Part shown: positions 17,315 through 26,053 of the stretch, one piece after another
Layout of the letters: every line of letters starts with the position of its first letter
Numbering within the stretch: position 1 is the first letter of the stretch
Source: Anaerolineae bacterium
GTDB taxonomy: Bacteria; Chloroflexota; Anaerolineae; Aggregatilineales; Phototrophicaceae
Assembly: GCA_019912965.1 (NCBI GenBank)
Contig: JAIOHM010000114.1
Coordinates: forward strand, 1 to 37,941
Reading direction: 5' to 3'
DNA length: 37,941 bases
Program-made: the position numbers and the translations under genes
Notes under the pieces: generated by a model
Databases searched by the model: none
Seen by the model: the letters and a program-made list of their open reading frames with translations, nothing else
What the model was told of the DNA's origin: nothing

Positions 17315-19099
17315 ATGTCATCTGAATTCATCGCGCGTATACCCTACAAGACCAACCATACCAGTTCGTTCCGTTTCATCATTTCCCACATTGCGCGCCA
17401 TCCTGTTGTCGGCATGATTATGGTGATCGGTGCGTTCAGTAATGCGGCGTTGGCTGCTGCTGTCCCTTACTTTATTGGGCTGGCTTTCAATGCTGTTATC
17501 GCAGGTTCGACGATTGAGGGGATAGTCGGATTTGTGTTTGCTATCATTGCATCCCAATTGCTGCGCGGTGTTTTGCAGTTGGGACGTAATTTCTCCTCGG
17601 AAATCTTCGCCCAGCGTATTGAGCGTGATGTCCGTGACGAACTTTATGCCAGTTTGCTTGGCAAAAGCATGACCTTTCACGACATGCAGCCCGTCGGGGA
17701 AATCATGGCGCGTGTGACTAATGATGTGCGCGAAATGAATTTGATGATGAACCCCGGCATGAATCTCATCATTGGATCAGGTTTCTTCCTGCTTGCCCCA
17801 TTGGTCGCTGCGCCAGCCATCTACCCGTCGCTTATTCTCACACCCATTATATTTTTGACGCTCTACTTCATCACCCAATACCGCTTCATTACTACATTGC
17901 ATCCGATTGCGGAAAAAGTCCGTGCCAGCTTTGGTCACATGAATGCCAGCCTTGCCGAAACTATTGATGGCTTGCAGGTCGTCAAAGGTGCCGCCAAAGA
18001 AGAGCAGGAAATAGCCGAGTTCAATCATCTGGCAGATACGGTCGCCAGCTATTTTATCCGTCAGGGTAGAATTGAAGCCCGTTACCTGCCGTTTCTGCTG
18101 TTGGGCTTGGCGACCGTCGGCGGTTTTATTCATTCAATCATTCTCTATCAAGCGGGCGAAATTGATGCGGGCAAAATCATTGCCTTCATGGGGCAGTTGT
18201 TCATGCTCCAATTCCCGGTCTATTCATCCCTGCGTTCGCTTTCACAGGTTGCTTTAGGATTTGCCAGTGCGGCCCGCATTCTGAAGATCATTACCATTGA
18301 AACCGATCTCGACCAGAACGAATCCGGTTACAAACAGCCCATGCGCGGGGCGATCACCTTCAAAAATGTCACCTTTGGTTATACCGATGGTAATCCTGTA
18401 ATTCACGATGTCTCGTTTACGGTTCAACCAGGGCAGACCGTTGCCATCGTTGGTCAAACTGGTTCGGGCAAAACTACACTCACCAAATTGGTCAACCGCA
18501 TTTACGATGTCGATTCCGGTGAAGTGCTGGTGGATGGTATCAACGTTAAAGACTGGAATCTAGCCGCCCTCCGTTCGCAAATCAGCATCATCGAACAGGA
18601 TATTTTCTTGTTCAGCCGTTCCATTGCCGATAACATTGCTTTCGCCAAACCGGATATGTCCCCGGCTGAAATTGAAGCTGTCGCCAATAAAGCGCAGGCC
18701 CACGATTTTATTTCCACATTTCCTGAAGGTTATGAAACGGTGGTCGGACAGCGTGGTGTCACTCTCAGCGGTGGGCAGCGCCAACGCCTTGCCATCGCCC
18801 GCGCTTTCCTGACCGACCCACCAATTCTGGTTCTGGACGACAGCACCAGCGCCATCGACAGTGCTACCGAAGACCGGATTCAGCAGGCCATCTGGGCGGC
18901 TTCCAAAGGTCGAACGACTATTCTCATTACCCATCGTCTATCACAGATTCGTTGGGCGGATCATATTGTTGTGATGCGGCAGGGGCGGGTGGTCGCGCAG
19001 GGTAATCACGAAGACCTTCTCCAAACGTCGGATGCTTACCGCCGTATTTTCGCCCGTTACGAAATGCCGGAAAAATCCGAGCATATCCTCGAATCCTGA
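17315..19099 (+). CDS. ABC exporter half-transporter, degenerate Walker B subunit
   Basis: This half-transporter joins a six-helix membrane domain (about 20-315) to an ABC ATPase domain (about 345-580). Walker A is GQTGSGKTT (about 379-387) and the signature LSGGQ (484-488) is canonical. The catalytic glutamate after Walker B is replaced by D509 in ILVLDDSTS. That substitution is known in one subunit of heterodimeric exporters such as BmrCD and TM287/288. The next gene supplies the matching half with a normal glutamate and a weak signature. The two are 19 bases apart and surely act as a heterodimer. The substrate is unknown; nearby genes suggest a lipid-linked or glycan compound, by inference. 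Confidence 0.93.
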   Translation: MSSEFIARIPYKTNHTSSFRFIISHIARHPVVGMIMVIGAFSNAALAAAVPYFIGLAFNAVIAGSTIEGIVGFVFAIIASQLLRGVLQLGRNFSSEIFAQRIERDVRDELYASLLGKSMTFHDMQPVGEIMARVTNDVREMNLMMNPGMNLIIGSGFFLLAPLVAAPAIYPSLILTPIIFLTLYFITQYRFITTLHPIAEKVRASFGHMNASLAETIDGLQVVKGAAKEEQEIAEFNHLADTVASYFIRQGRIEARYLPFLLLGLATVGGFIHSIILYQAGEIDAGKIIAFMGQLFMLQFPVYSSLRSLSQVALGFASAARILKIITIETDLDQNESGYKQPMRGAITFKNVTFGYTDGNPVIHDVSFTVQPGQTVAIVGQTGSGKTTLTKLVNRIYDVDSGEVLVDGINVKDWNLAALRSQISIIEQDIFLFSRSIADNIAFAKPDMSPAEIEAVANKAQAHDFISTFPEGYETVVGQRGVTLSGGQRQRLAIARAFLTDPPILVLDDSTSAIDSATEDRIQQAIWAASKGRTTILITHRLSQIRWADHIVVMRQGRVVAQGNHEDLLQTSDAYRRIFARYEMPEKSEHILES

Positions 19100-19118
19100 A
19101 TCAACAGGTTATAAGCCA

Positions 19119-20951
19119 ATGGGTTTTTTCAACTCCCTGAATCAAGATACATACGACCGTCAGTACACCGATACCTATCTGCTCCAGCGTATCTTCAGCT
19201 ATTTTCGCAAACAACGTCGCGCCTTGGCCTCGATCATGACCACATTGTTAATCGCTTCAATCACAGGTGCGGTTACGCCTATCATCATTTCCAATACCAT
19301 TGGTGTACTGGAAAGCAAAAGTGGCGCCGAAGCCGTTTTTTTCCTCGTCGGTGCGCTGTTCTTCACCATATTGATCGATTATTTTCTCGGTTGGTTTCGC
19401 CGCCAGGTAACATCGCGCGTGGTGGGCGAAGGCATAAGTCAGATGCGCAAAGATGCCTTTGCTGCTGCCATCAATCGCGATTTAGCTTTCTATGATGACA
19501 ACAAATCTGGCAAAGTTGTTAGCCGTATCACCAGCGATACGCAGGAATTCGCCAATGTGTTGGTCATTTTCAGCGATATTTTTACACAGTTTATCGAGCT
19601 CATCATTCTGTCAGTAGTGCTGATGAACCGTTCATGGCACTTGACGTTGCTGCTGATTTTCTGGATGCCTGTTTTTGGTGCGATGGCGTTGCTATTTCGG
19701 CGGCTCTCGCGTGTGGTCGGTCGGCAGGGTTCGCGCGCAATGGCTGCCGTCAATGACAATATTCAGGAGAGCGTGGCCGGAATCAGCGTTGCCAAAAACT
19801 TCCGCCGCGAAGCCATGATTTACAGCGAATTTGTCGATGTGAATCGACAATCCTACGAGATCAACCTCAAGCGCGGTTTTGTACTGGCTCTGGTGTTCCC
19901 CACATTGAACGCACTAGCCGGGTTTGGTACAGGCTCAGTCGTCTACTTCGGCGCAATGGCTGTTATTGGTGGTGCGATCAATGTCGGTTCATGGTATCTG
20001 TTCATCCAGAGCGTCGAGCGTTTCTGGTGGCCGCTGATTAACCTCGCCGGATTTTGGAGTCAGCTACAGCAGGGTTTGAGCGCCGCCGAACGTATCTTCG
20101 CGCTGATCGACGCCGATAACACCGTGCAACAGATCGATAATCAGCCTGTCGAAAAACTACATGGTCACATTGAATTTGATAAGGTTATTTTTCAGTACAA
20201 GCCCAATACCCCGGCAGTGCTGGATACCTTCAACCTGAACATCAAACCCGGTGAAAGCATCGCCTTTGTCGGGCATACTGGCGCGGGCAAAAGTACCATC
20301 GCTAAATTGATCGCCCGCTTCTACGAATTTCAAGGTGGGCAAATTCGTGTCGATGGCAAAGATATTCGTACCTTTGACCTCGTTTCCTATCGCAGCAAAC
20401 TTGGCATCGTTTCGCAGTCTCCATTTTTGTTCAACGGCACGATTGCTGAAAACATTCGTTACAGCACCCCGGATGCTACCGATGCCGAAGTTGAAGCCGT
20501 TGCCTACAGCATTGGCAATGGCGAGTGGCTGGAAACTTTGCCCTACGGCTTGCAAACCAACGTCGGTGAACGCGGTGCACATCTCAGCATGGGGCAGCGC
20601 CAGTTGGTGAGTCTGTTGCGTGTGCTGCTGCAAAAACCCGCCATCTTTGTGTTGGATGAAGCCACCGCCAGCATTGACCCCTTCACCGAAACCCAGATTC
20701 AGGAAGCACTGGATTTGATTTTGGCGCGGTCTACCTCAATCTTGATTGCCCATCGCCTCAGCACAGTTCGCAGCGCCGACCGCATCATAGTTCTGCGTGA
20801 GGGCCGCATCATCGAAGAAGGCAGCCACAGCGCATTGATGGAACAGGGGGGGCATTATGCTGAACTCTATAACACCTACTTCCGTCATCAATCCTTGAGC
20901 TACATCGAAAACGCTAAAGAACTGTTTGCCGAAGGGGTCAGTGCCGATTAG
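19119..20951 (+). CDS. ABC exporter half-transporter, catalytic-Glu subunit
   Basis: This is the second half of the heterodimeric exporter, 610 residues. A six-helix membrane domain comes first, then the ATPase domain with Walker A GHTGAGKST (385-393). Walker B is followed by the normal catalytic glutamate, E514, in FVLDEATASID. Its signature is LSMGQ (489-493) instead of LSGGQ. Walker sites of one half pair with the signature of the other, so the pair has one fully canonical site and one doubly degenerate site. I chose the start at 19119 because the in-frame ATG at 19032 lies inside the upstream gene. A weak hairpin follows at 21004. Confidence 0.93.
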   Translation: MGFFNSLNQDTYDRQYTDTYLLQRIFSYFRKQRRALASIMTTLLIASITGAVTPIIISNTIGVLESKSGAEAVFFLVGALFFTILIDYFLGWFRRQVTSRVVGEGISQMRKDAFAAAINRDLAFYDDNKSGKVVSRITSDTQEFANVLVIFSDIFTQFIELIILSVVLMNRSWHLTLLLIFWMPVFGAMALLFRRLSRVVGRQGSRAMAAVNDNIQESVAGISVAKNFRREAMIYSEFVDVNRQSYEINLKRGFVLALVFPTLNALAGFGTGSVVYFGAMAVIGGAINVGSWYLFIQSVERFWWPLINLAGFWSQLQQGLSAAERIFALIDADNTVQQIDNQPVEKLHGHIEFDKVIFQYKPNTPAVLDTFNLNIKPGESIAFVGHTGAGKSTIAKLIARFYEFQGGQIRVDGKDIRTFDLVSYRSKLGIVSQSPFLFNGTIAENIRYSTPDATDAEVEAVAYSIGNGEWLETLPYGLQTNVGERGAHLSMGQRQLVSLLRVLLQKPAIFVLDEATASIDPFTETQIQEALDLILARSTSILIAHRLSTVRSADRIIVLREGRIIEEGSHSALMEQGGHYAELYNTYFRHQSLSYIENAKELFAEGVSAD

Positions 20952-21003
20952 TGCATACTTGCAATCAGATTCAAGTAGTTGCCGATCTATGCACCAATCA
21001 TTA

Positions 21004-21029
21004 AAATAACGATTCACGAAGCGTTATTT
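21004..21029 (+). terminator. AT-rich hairpin after the ABC pair
   Basis: AAATAACG (21004-21011) pairs perfectly with CGTTATTT (21022-21029) over a 10-base loop. It could be a weak terminator for the ABC operon or a structure just ahead of the TTG start at 21046. Confidence 0.35.
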
Positions 21030-21045
21030 GTCGAATGGGTAAGTT

Positions 21046-23340
21046 TTGAATTTTAGTCGGTTGCGATCTCGTCATCCCCTTTGGCTCATTCTCAGTGCTT
21101 TTATCATCCTCGCCCTGATTTATGCATGGGCGACCCCGCCGCTGGAAGCCTCAGACGAACTTTGGCATTTCGGCATGGTCAACCATATTGCTGAAATGGG
21201 TCAGCTTCCCGTACAAGTTCCCGGACTTGAAACCCCTTATGAGCAGGAGGGCAGCCAACCGCCGCTGTATTACCTGATCGCTGCTGCGCTGATCAAACCC
21301 ATTGACCGAAGCGATTTTGCCGATTTCAGCCAGACTAATCCCCATGCGATCGCGGGTATTCCCGGCAACGTCGGCAACAAAAACCTTGTTTTGCACGATA
21401 CACCACATCCTCCGCTGGAACGCACAGCCCTCGCGGTTTATATACTCCGCTTGTTCAGTATCCTTCTCGGTTGCATCACCGTTTTTGCGGTCTACAACGC
21501 TGCCCGCCAATTGACTCCCGATAATTCCACCTTGTCCATCCTCGCCGCGGGACTGACGGCCTTTAACCCAATGTTCCTGTTCATCACAGCCTCGGTCAAT
21601 AACGATAACCTCGTGACCGCTCTGAACAGCCTCATCATCTGGCAAATGTTGGTGATGTTGCGCGAAATGCGTTTCTCAACGCGCCGCAGTCTGCTAATTG
21701 CTGTGCTGATTGCATTAGCCTCCCTGAGCAAACTCAGCGGCCTCGTCCTTGTTCCCGTCGTCGCCCTCGCCGCTTTATGGATTACTCTTTCTCAGTTAAG
21801 GAAGCGGGAATCACAGAAGCCTCTAAGTCTGCATCCTCTAACTAACCCTCTGCGAGGCCTATTCACCCTCGGATTTGCCATGTTTTTCATGTGGTTGCTG
21901 GTGGCTTCATGGTGGTACATCCGCAACCTGACGCTTTACGGCGAACTCTTTGGCACACACACAATGGCGATGGTCGCTGGTATGCGCGAGGGGGGATTTA
22001 CACTCCAAACCATGCTGAGTGAATTTCAGGGTTTCCGGTTTGGCTATTGGGCGGTTTTCGGTGCCTACAACATCATGACCTTCCGCTGGTTTTATGATGT
22101 AATGGATGCGCTGACTTTACTTGCCATCATCGGATTGCTCATCTACTTTTGGAAACAGACTCGCCAGCCCGAATCGCGCCTTAAGCTCATTTCACCCATT
22201 CTGCTTGCACTCATCATCCTGATTGGCTCCATTAGTGTCACCGTCTGGACAGCCCAAACCTATGCTTCACAAGGGCGTCTACTCTTTCCCTTTGTCGCCG
22301 CCATCAGCCCACTCCTCGTCTTCGGCCTCATCACACTTTCTAAACTCATTTTCTTTCGAATTCACTCATTACTCATCACTCGTTACTCGTTACTCAGTAC
22401 TTACCTCTTAAAACTCAGTACTCAGTACTCAGTACTCAGTACTCTCTTTTTCTTTGCTTTCGCCTTTATCGTTCCCTTCGCCACTATCGCCCCCGAATAC
22501 ACCCCGCCTGCATCGCTGGAACGCTTACCGGATTCCGCTCAACAGGTTTACGCCCGTTTTGGCGATGTTGTGCTTATTGGCTACGAAACCCCGAATCGCC
22601 GTTATCTGCCCGGTGATTACGCGCCAATCACTGTCTATTGGCAGGTTTTGGATCGTTCATCATCTGATCTCAGCTTGTATCTCCATGCCACAATGGACGA
22701 CGGCACGGTAATCGGCAAAGTCGATAGTTACCCCGGCGGTGGACGTTTACGCACAACTTGGTGGCAGCCCGGCGCGATTTATGCTGATACCTACGCCATT
22801 CCGCTGAATTCAGCCGCCGATTTCATCTCCCGTCTGCGAATTCAGATAGGTTGGTGGGATTATCAGACTGAACAGCTCGTTGATGCCGTCGATTCCAATA
22901 ATCAACCCCTCCAAAGCGTCATGCTGAACGCGGGTGGCTTTGCCCCTCAAACCATCAGTCCGCTGCCAGATAATCTGATCGCTGTTCCTTCAGTCAGTTT
23001 TGGTGGTATCCGTCTCGTAGGATATATCCTTGATGGCGATAACCTGACTTTGGCGTGGGAATCTCCCGGTGAACTGCCCGCCGACTACACGGTATTTGTA
23101 CAGGTTTTGGATGAGAACAACGGAATTGCAGGGCAGGGCGATGCACCACCCGCGTTGCCTACCACAGATTGGCGATCTGGTGAACGATTTTTGACTTACC
23201 ACACCATCGCTTACCATGAATCACCACCTGCAGGAGATTATCGCCTTGTGATTGGTTGGTACAACCCTGATGGTTTCGCCCGCCTCGATACCGCCGCCCC
23301 CGACGACGCCTACCCCTTAACCACCATAACCTTCCCTTAA
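21046..23340 (+). CDS. Polytopic GT-C-like protein with two C-terminal beta-sandwich modules
   Basis: This 764-residue protein has about ten membrane segments up to residue 485. The first loop, PPLEASDELWHFGMVNHI, followed by GSQPPLYYLIAA, is typical of GT39/DUF2142-like proteins. Two copies of a beta-sandwich module follow, at about 495-625 and 648-760. The first has LIGYET, PITVYWQV, LHATMDDG; the second has LVGYILDG, YTVFVQVLDE, PAGDYRLVIGWYN. The start is TTG at 21046 and no ATG serves the N-terminal helix. An 84-base tract of heptamers (22364-22447) is translated between the last two helices; a gain or loss of one unit would shift the frame and remove both modules. Confidence 0.8.
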   Translation: MNFSRLRSRHPLWLILSAFIILALIYAWATPPLEASDELWHFGMVNHIAEMGQLPVQVPGLETPYEQEGSQPPLYYLIAAALIKPIDRSDFADFSQTNPHAIAGIPGNVGNKNLVLHDTPHPPLERTALAVYILRLFSILLGCITVFAVYNAARQLTPDNSTLSILAAGLTAFNPMFLFITASVNNDNLVTALNSLIIWQMLVMLREMRFSTRRSLLIAVLIALASLSKLSGLVLVPVVALAALWITLSQLRKRESQKPLSLHPLTNPLRGLFTLGFAMFFMWLLVASWWYIRNLTLYGELFGTHTMAMVAGMREGGFTLQTMLSEFQGFRFGYWAVFGAYNIMTFRWFYDVMDALTLLAIIGLLIYFWKQTRQPESRLKLISPILLALIILIGSISVTVWTAQTYASQGRLLFPFVAAISPLLVFGLITLSKLIFFRIHSLLITRYSLLSTYLLKLSTQYSVLSTLFFFAFAFIVPFATIAPEYTPPASLERLPDSAQQVYARFGDVVLIGYETPNRRYLPGDYAPITVYWQVLDRSSSDLSLYLHATMDDGTVIGKVDSYPGGGRLRTTWWQPGAIYADTYAIPLNSAADFISRLRIQIGWWDYQTEQLVDAVDSNNQPLQSVMLNAGGFAPQTISPLPDNLIAVPSVSFGGIRLVGYILDGDNLTLAWESPGELPADYTVFVQVLDENNGIAGQGDAPPALPTTDWRSGERFLTYHTIAYHESPPAGDYRLVIGWYNPDGFARLDTAAPDDAYPLTTITFP
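22364..22447 (+). repeat. Heptanucleotide tandem repeat inside coding region
   Basis: Twelve consecutive 7-base units run in register. Five upstream units are variants of ACTCRTT/ACTCAGT, two are diverged, four are perfect ACTCAGT (22413-22440), and one is ACTCTCT. The total of 84 bases is a multiple of three, so the reading frame is kept, adding 28 residues of sequence rich in S, L, T and Y. Confidence 0.9.
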
Positions 23341-23360
23341 TTCTCACTGAAAGGAAGAAA

Positions 23361-23810
23361 ATGGTAATCCAAATCACCCAATCTTTAGCAGCGCTTAGTC
23401 AGATTCAATTACAGCTATTTCAGAACGAAAACAAGATTAAACTCCCTAAAGATTACAAGGGTTTTCTATTAAAAAATAACGGAGGAAAGCCGAAACCAAA
23501 TGCATTCAAAGTTGATGCTAATATCGGGGAAGACGAAGTTCGATTTTTCTTCGGTATAACCAATGCCGCGACCGAAGTCAATATCAACAAAATCATAAAA
23601 ACTTATCAAGGTAGATTGCCTGCAAATTTTTTACCAATCGCAGCAGGGTTGGGGGTTGACCTCATATGTCTTTCGGTAAAGGGAGAGGATTACGGGAAAA
23701 TCTATTATTGGGATCATAATTGGGAAATAACAGAGGGAGTGCCAGATTACAGCAATGTATATTTGCTGGCTGACTCTTTTGATGGTTTTTTGAACAAACT
23801 TTATGAGTAA
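23361..23810 (+). CDS. SUKH/SMI1-KNR4 family protein
   Basis: This 149-residue soluble protein has the SUKH superfamily hallmark LPKDYKGFLLKNNGG (28-42), a later GKIYYWDHN and a C-terminal SFDGFLNKLYE. Many bacterial SUKH proteins are immunity proteins to polymorphic toxins, but no toxin or other immunity gene adjoins this one. The gene is conspicuously AT-rich: row 23461-23520 counts 20 G/C in 60, against well over half in neighbours. That suggests recent acquisition. Ribosome site AAAGGAAG precedes the ATG at 23361, 20 bases after the previous stop. Its role is uncertain. Confidence 0.82.
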   Translation: MVIQITQSLAALSQIQLQLFQNENKIKLPKDYKGFLLKNNGGKPKPNAFKVDANIGEDEVRFFFGITNAATEVNINKIIKTYQGRLPANFLPIAAGLGVDLICLSVKGEDYGKIYYWDHNWEITEGVPDYSNVYLLADSFDGFLNKLYE

Positions 23811-23965
23811 TTAGAAATGGAAATTCATACCAAGATACAGCAGATAATTCCTCAATAGCATTGATATTAAATGACACTGATAAGCGATGTTCTTCAGAAT
23901 ACGCGTCCAACCCAATCTGCGGCGCTGTGTTTTTTACGGTTGAACTGTTTCCCTTTTACGGTAGT
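23811..23965. other. AT-rich gap after the SUKH gene
   Basis: No gene, strong hairpin or promoter is supported here. It continues the low-GC composition of the SUKH gene for roughly 70 bases and then returns to normal, which may mark the edge of an acquired segment. Confidence 0.35.
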
Positions 23966-24000
23966 TTTGTAATGCCTTTGTAACCACTTTCGTCTAAACT
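23966..24000 (+). promoter_or_regulatory. Direct-repeat activator site and -10 of the response-regulator gene
   Basis: TTTGTAA occurs at 23966-23972 and again at 23977-23983, an 11-bp step as for PhoB/OmpR-type tandem sites. Eleven bases after the second copy is TAAACT (23995-24000), a plausible -10. There is no separate -35. Transcription would begin at about the ATG at 24007, so a leaderless message is possible. The same geometry recurs before the 26142 gene. Confidence 0.6.
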
Positions 24001-24006
24001 ACAATC

Positions 24007-24717
24007 ATGCCAAAACAAACCGTCTGCATTATTGATGATGAAGTGACCATCCGCGAGGTGGTTCGCCGCTATTTGGAACTCGAAGGTTTTACCGTTATCG
24101 AGGCTGAAAGTGGTGTCCTTGCGCTCGATTGTCTGCGTCAGTCTCGCGCGGATTTGCTCTTACTGGACATCATGCTGCCGGGGATGGATGGCTTTGCCTT
24201 AGCCCGAATATTGCGGAATGCCCCCGAATTCGTGGCGCACTATGCGGATGTCCCCATTATTATGCTGACATCGCGCGGTGAAGAAAGCGACCGCCTCGCC
24301 GGATTTGAACTCGGTGTTGATGATTATGTCGTCAAGCCCTTCAGTCCGCGCGAACTGATCGCCCGTGTCAAGGCTGTTCTGCGCCGTAGCACCCCATCAG
24401 CCGACTCATCAGAAAAACCGCTGGAATTTTCTCGCCTGCATATCGACCCTTTACGCCGTGCTGTACTGCTGGATGGGCAGATGGTGACTCTGACTGCCCG
24501 CGAATTTGATCTATTGTGGCTGTTTGCCCGCCACCCGCAGCAGGTTTTCACCCGTGAGCAACTGCTGAATCAGGTTTGGGGTTATGAATTTTATGGCGAT
24601 GAAAGCACCGTCACTGTGCATATCCGCCGCCTGCGCGAGAAGATCGAACCTGACCCCGCCCAACCCACCTATATCCAAACGGTGTGGGGTGTTGGGTATA
24701 AATTTGAACCGGAATAA
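24007..24717 (+). CDS. OmpR/PhoB-family response regulator
   Basis: This 236-residue transcription factor has a receiver domain (about 4-120) with the acidic pair D10/D11, phospho-acceptor D54 in LLLDIMLPG, T88 and K110. A winged-helix DNA-binding domain follows (about 138-234), with GYEFYGDESTVTVHIRRLREKIE and the ending VWGVGYKF. The family binds direct repeats with an 11-bp period. Such repeats lie just upstream of this gene and of 26142, so autoregulation is likely. The sensor kinase starts 4 bases after the stop codon. The signal is unknown. Confidence 0.95.
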   Translation: MPKQTVCIIDDEVTIREVVRRYLELEGFTVIEAESGVLALDCLRQSRADLLLLDIMLPGMDGFALARILRNAPEFVAHYADVPIIMLTSRGEESDRLAGFELGVDDYVVKPFSPRELIARVKAVLRRSTPSADSSEKPLEFSRLHIDPLRRAVLLDGQMVTLTAREFDLLWLFARHPQQVFTREQLLNQVWGYEFYGDESTVTVHIRRLREKIEPDPAQPTYIQTVWGVGYKFEPE

Positions 24718-24721
24718 CGCC

Positions 24722-25954
24722 ATGCACCGTTTTTATCCTCTACCTCAAATGGTGCTGGCGGTATTAGCTGCCTTTGCCCTCGCTATGCTGGTGATTATCC
24801 CTGCGCTGAACCCACCGATGGAAGACGTTCGGCAGTTATTTCTGTATATGGCAGCGTCTGGTTTGCTCACTGTCGGTATCGCTTACGTTTTTTACCGTCA
24901 GCGAGTCTTGCAGCATCTGTTCAGTCTTCGCTGGACGCTGTTCATCATCATTGGGCTAACTGTGTTTCTGATCTTCGCCAATGTCTGGATTACCGCTCAA
25001 TTGATGTTCATTAGCGAACACGATCTGGTGCTGACCACTGGATTGCTCGTTTTTGCTGGGGTCATCGCGGCCATAGCAGCTTTGTTCGTGGCGACCACCC
25101 TCCGTGAACGCATTCACGAGTTATCCAAAGGGGTCGAATCGCTTGCGCGTGGCAACTGGCAAACGCGGATGCCCGCCGCTGGCAACGACGAATTGGCCCA
25201 TTTGGAAGGGGTATTCAATCAGGCCGCCGCTGCTTTACAGGAATTGGACGATCAAAAACGTCGTTTGGAGCAGATGCGCCGTGATCTGATCGCGTGGGTA
25301 TCGCACGATTTACGCACTCCCTTAGCTGCCATGCGCGCCATGAATGAGTCTATGTTGGATGGTGTCGTGATTGAACCCGAAACGGTCATGCGCTATCAGC
25401 AAAATATCCATAACGAGATTCAACATCTCAGCCACTTGATTGACGATCTGTTCGAACTCGCACAGTTGGATACCGGGCGTTTGACGCTAAACAAGCAGAT
25501 GACTTCCCTCCATGATCTCATTTCCGATACCCTGAGCAGTATGACCGCCCGCGCCGCGCGGCGGGATGTTAGCTTGACGGCCAGCCTTGCCCCGGATGTG
25601 AACATGGTTCTTGCCGCCCCGGATAAGATGCAGCGGGTTCTTTATAATCTACTGGACAATGCCTTGCAGCATACACCGACCAATGGCAGTGTGCAGCTAA
25701 ATGCCCGCCGGGAAAACGCTCATCTCGAAATCAGCATCCATAATTCCGGTTCGTATATCCTGCCTGCCGATTTGCCTCATGTTTTTGAGAGTTTTTATCG
25801 TGGCGAACAATCCCGTTCACAAAACGGTTTACGGCGTGGAACGGGTTTAGGATTGGCGATTGTGCGCGGTTTTGTTGAAGCACATGGCGGCACAATTCGC
25901 GTATCCAGCACTCCCGATCACGGCACAACTTTCACCTTTACCCTCCCTGCTTAA
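24722..25954 (+). CDS. Membrane sensor histidine kinase, partner of 24007 regulator
   Basis: This 410-residue kinase has about four hydrophobic helices in the first 125 residues and very little periplasmic sequence, so it probably senses something in or near the membrane. A HAMP domain (about 120-175) leads to HisKA with phospho-acceptor H195 in WVSHDLRTPLA. The HATPase domain has NLLDNALQHTP, a GTGLGLAIV glycine loop, and FTFTLP at the end. An otherwise usual DNG box is replaced by IHNSGSYI, a divergent G1 box also seen in some HPK families. I chose ATG at 24722 because it lies just after the regulator gene; an earlier in-frame ATG overlaps that gene. Confidence 0.92.
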   Translation: MHRFYPLPQMVLAVLAAFALAMLVIIPALNPPMEDVRQLFLYMAASGLLTVGIAYVFYRQRVLQHLFSLRWTLFIIIGLTVFLIFANVWITAQLMFISEHDLVLTTGLLVFAGVIAAIAALFVATTLRERIHELSKGVESLARGNWQTRMPAAGNDELAHLEGVFNQAAAALQELDDQKRRLEQMRRDLIAWVSHDLRTPLAAMRAMNESMLDGVVIEPETVMRYQQNIHNEIQHLSHLIDDLFELAQLDTGRLTLNKQMTSLHDLISDTLSSMTARAARRDVSLTASLAPDVNMVLAAPDKMQRVLYNLLDNALQHTPTNGSVQLNARRENAHLEISIHNSGSYILPADLPHVFESFYRGEQSRSQNGLRRGTGLGLAIVRGFVEAHGGTIRVSSTPDHGTTFTFTLPA

Positions 25955-25985
25955 GGTTTCATTTATCTCTGCATCCGAGCGAATC

Positions 25986-26000
25986 CTCCCGCTTGCGAGA
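25986..26000. repeat. Dispersed CTTGYGGG-type repeat, copy C
   Basis: CTCCCGCTTGCGAGA resembles the core at 49-64. Both are preceded by GCGAA. It lies between the sensor kinase and the Met-rich gene. Confidence 0.45.
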
Positions 26001-26053
26001 CTGTGGTGAATCGCTTCTTTTCTCTCCTTTCTTTGCGGTTCATTAATTTTGGG

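Noticed and set aside
18821..18850. A defective ABC gene because of the Asp for Glu change
   Set aside because: The change pairs with the LSMGQ of its partner, as in known heterodimeric exporters, so it is functional asymmetry and not decay.
19032..19118. A longer N-terminus for the second ABC subunit
   Set aside because: It would overlap the end of the first subunit by 68 bases, and the extra residues do not look like family sequence.
22364..22447. A CRISPR array
   Set aside because: The units are 7 bases long without spacers, inside a coding region, and no cas genes are near.
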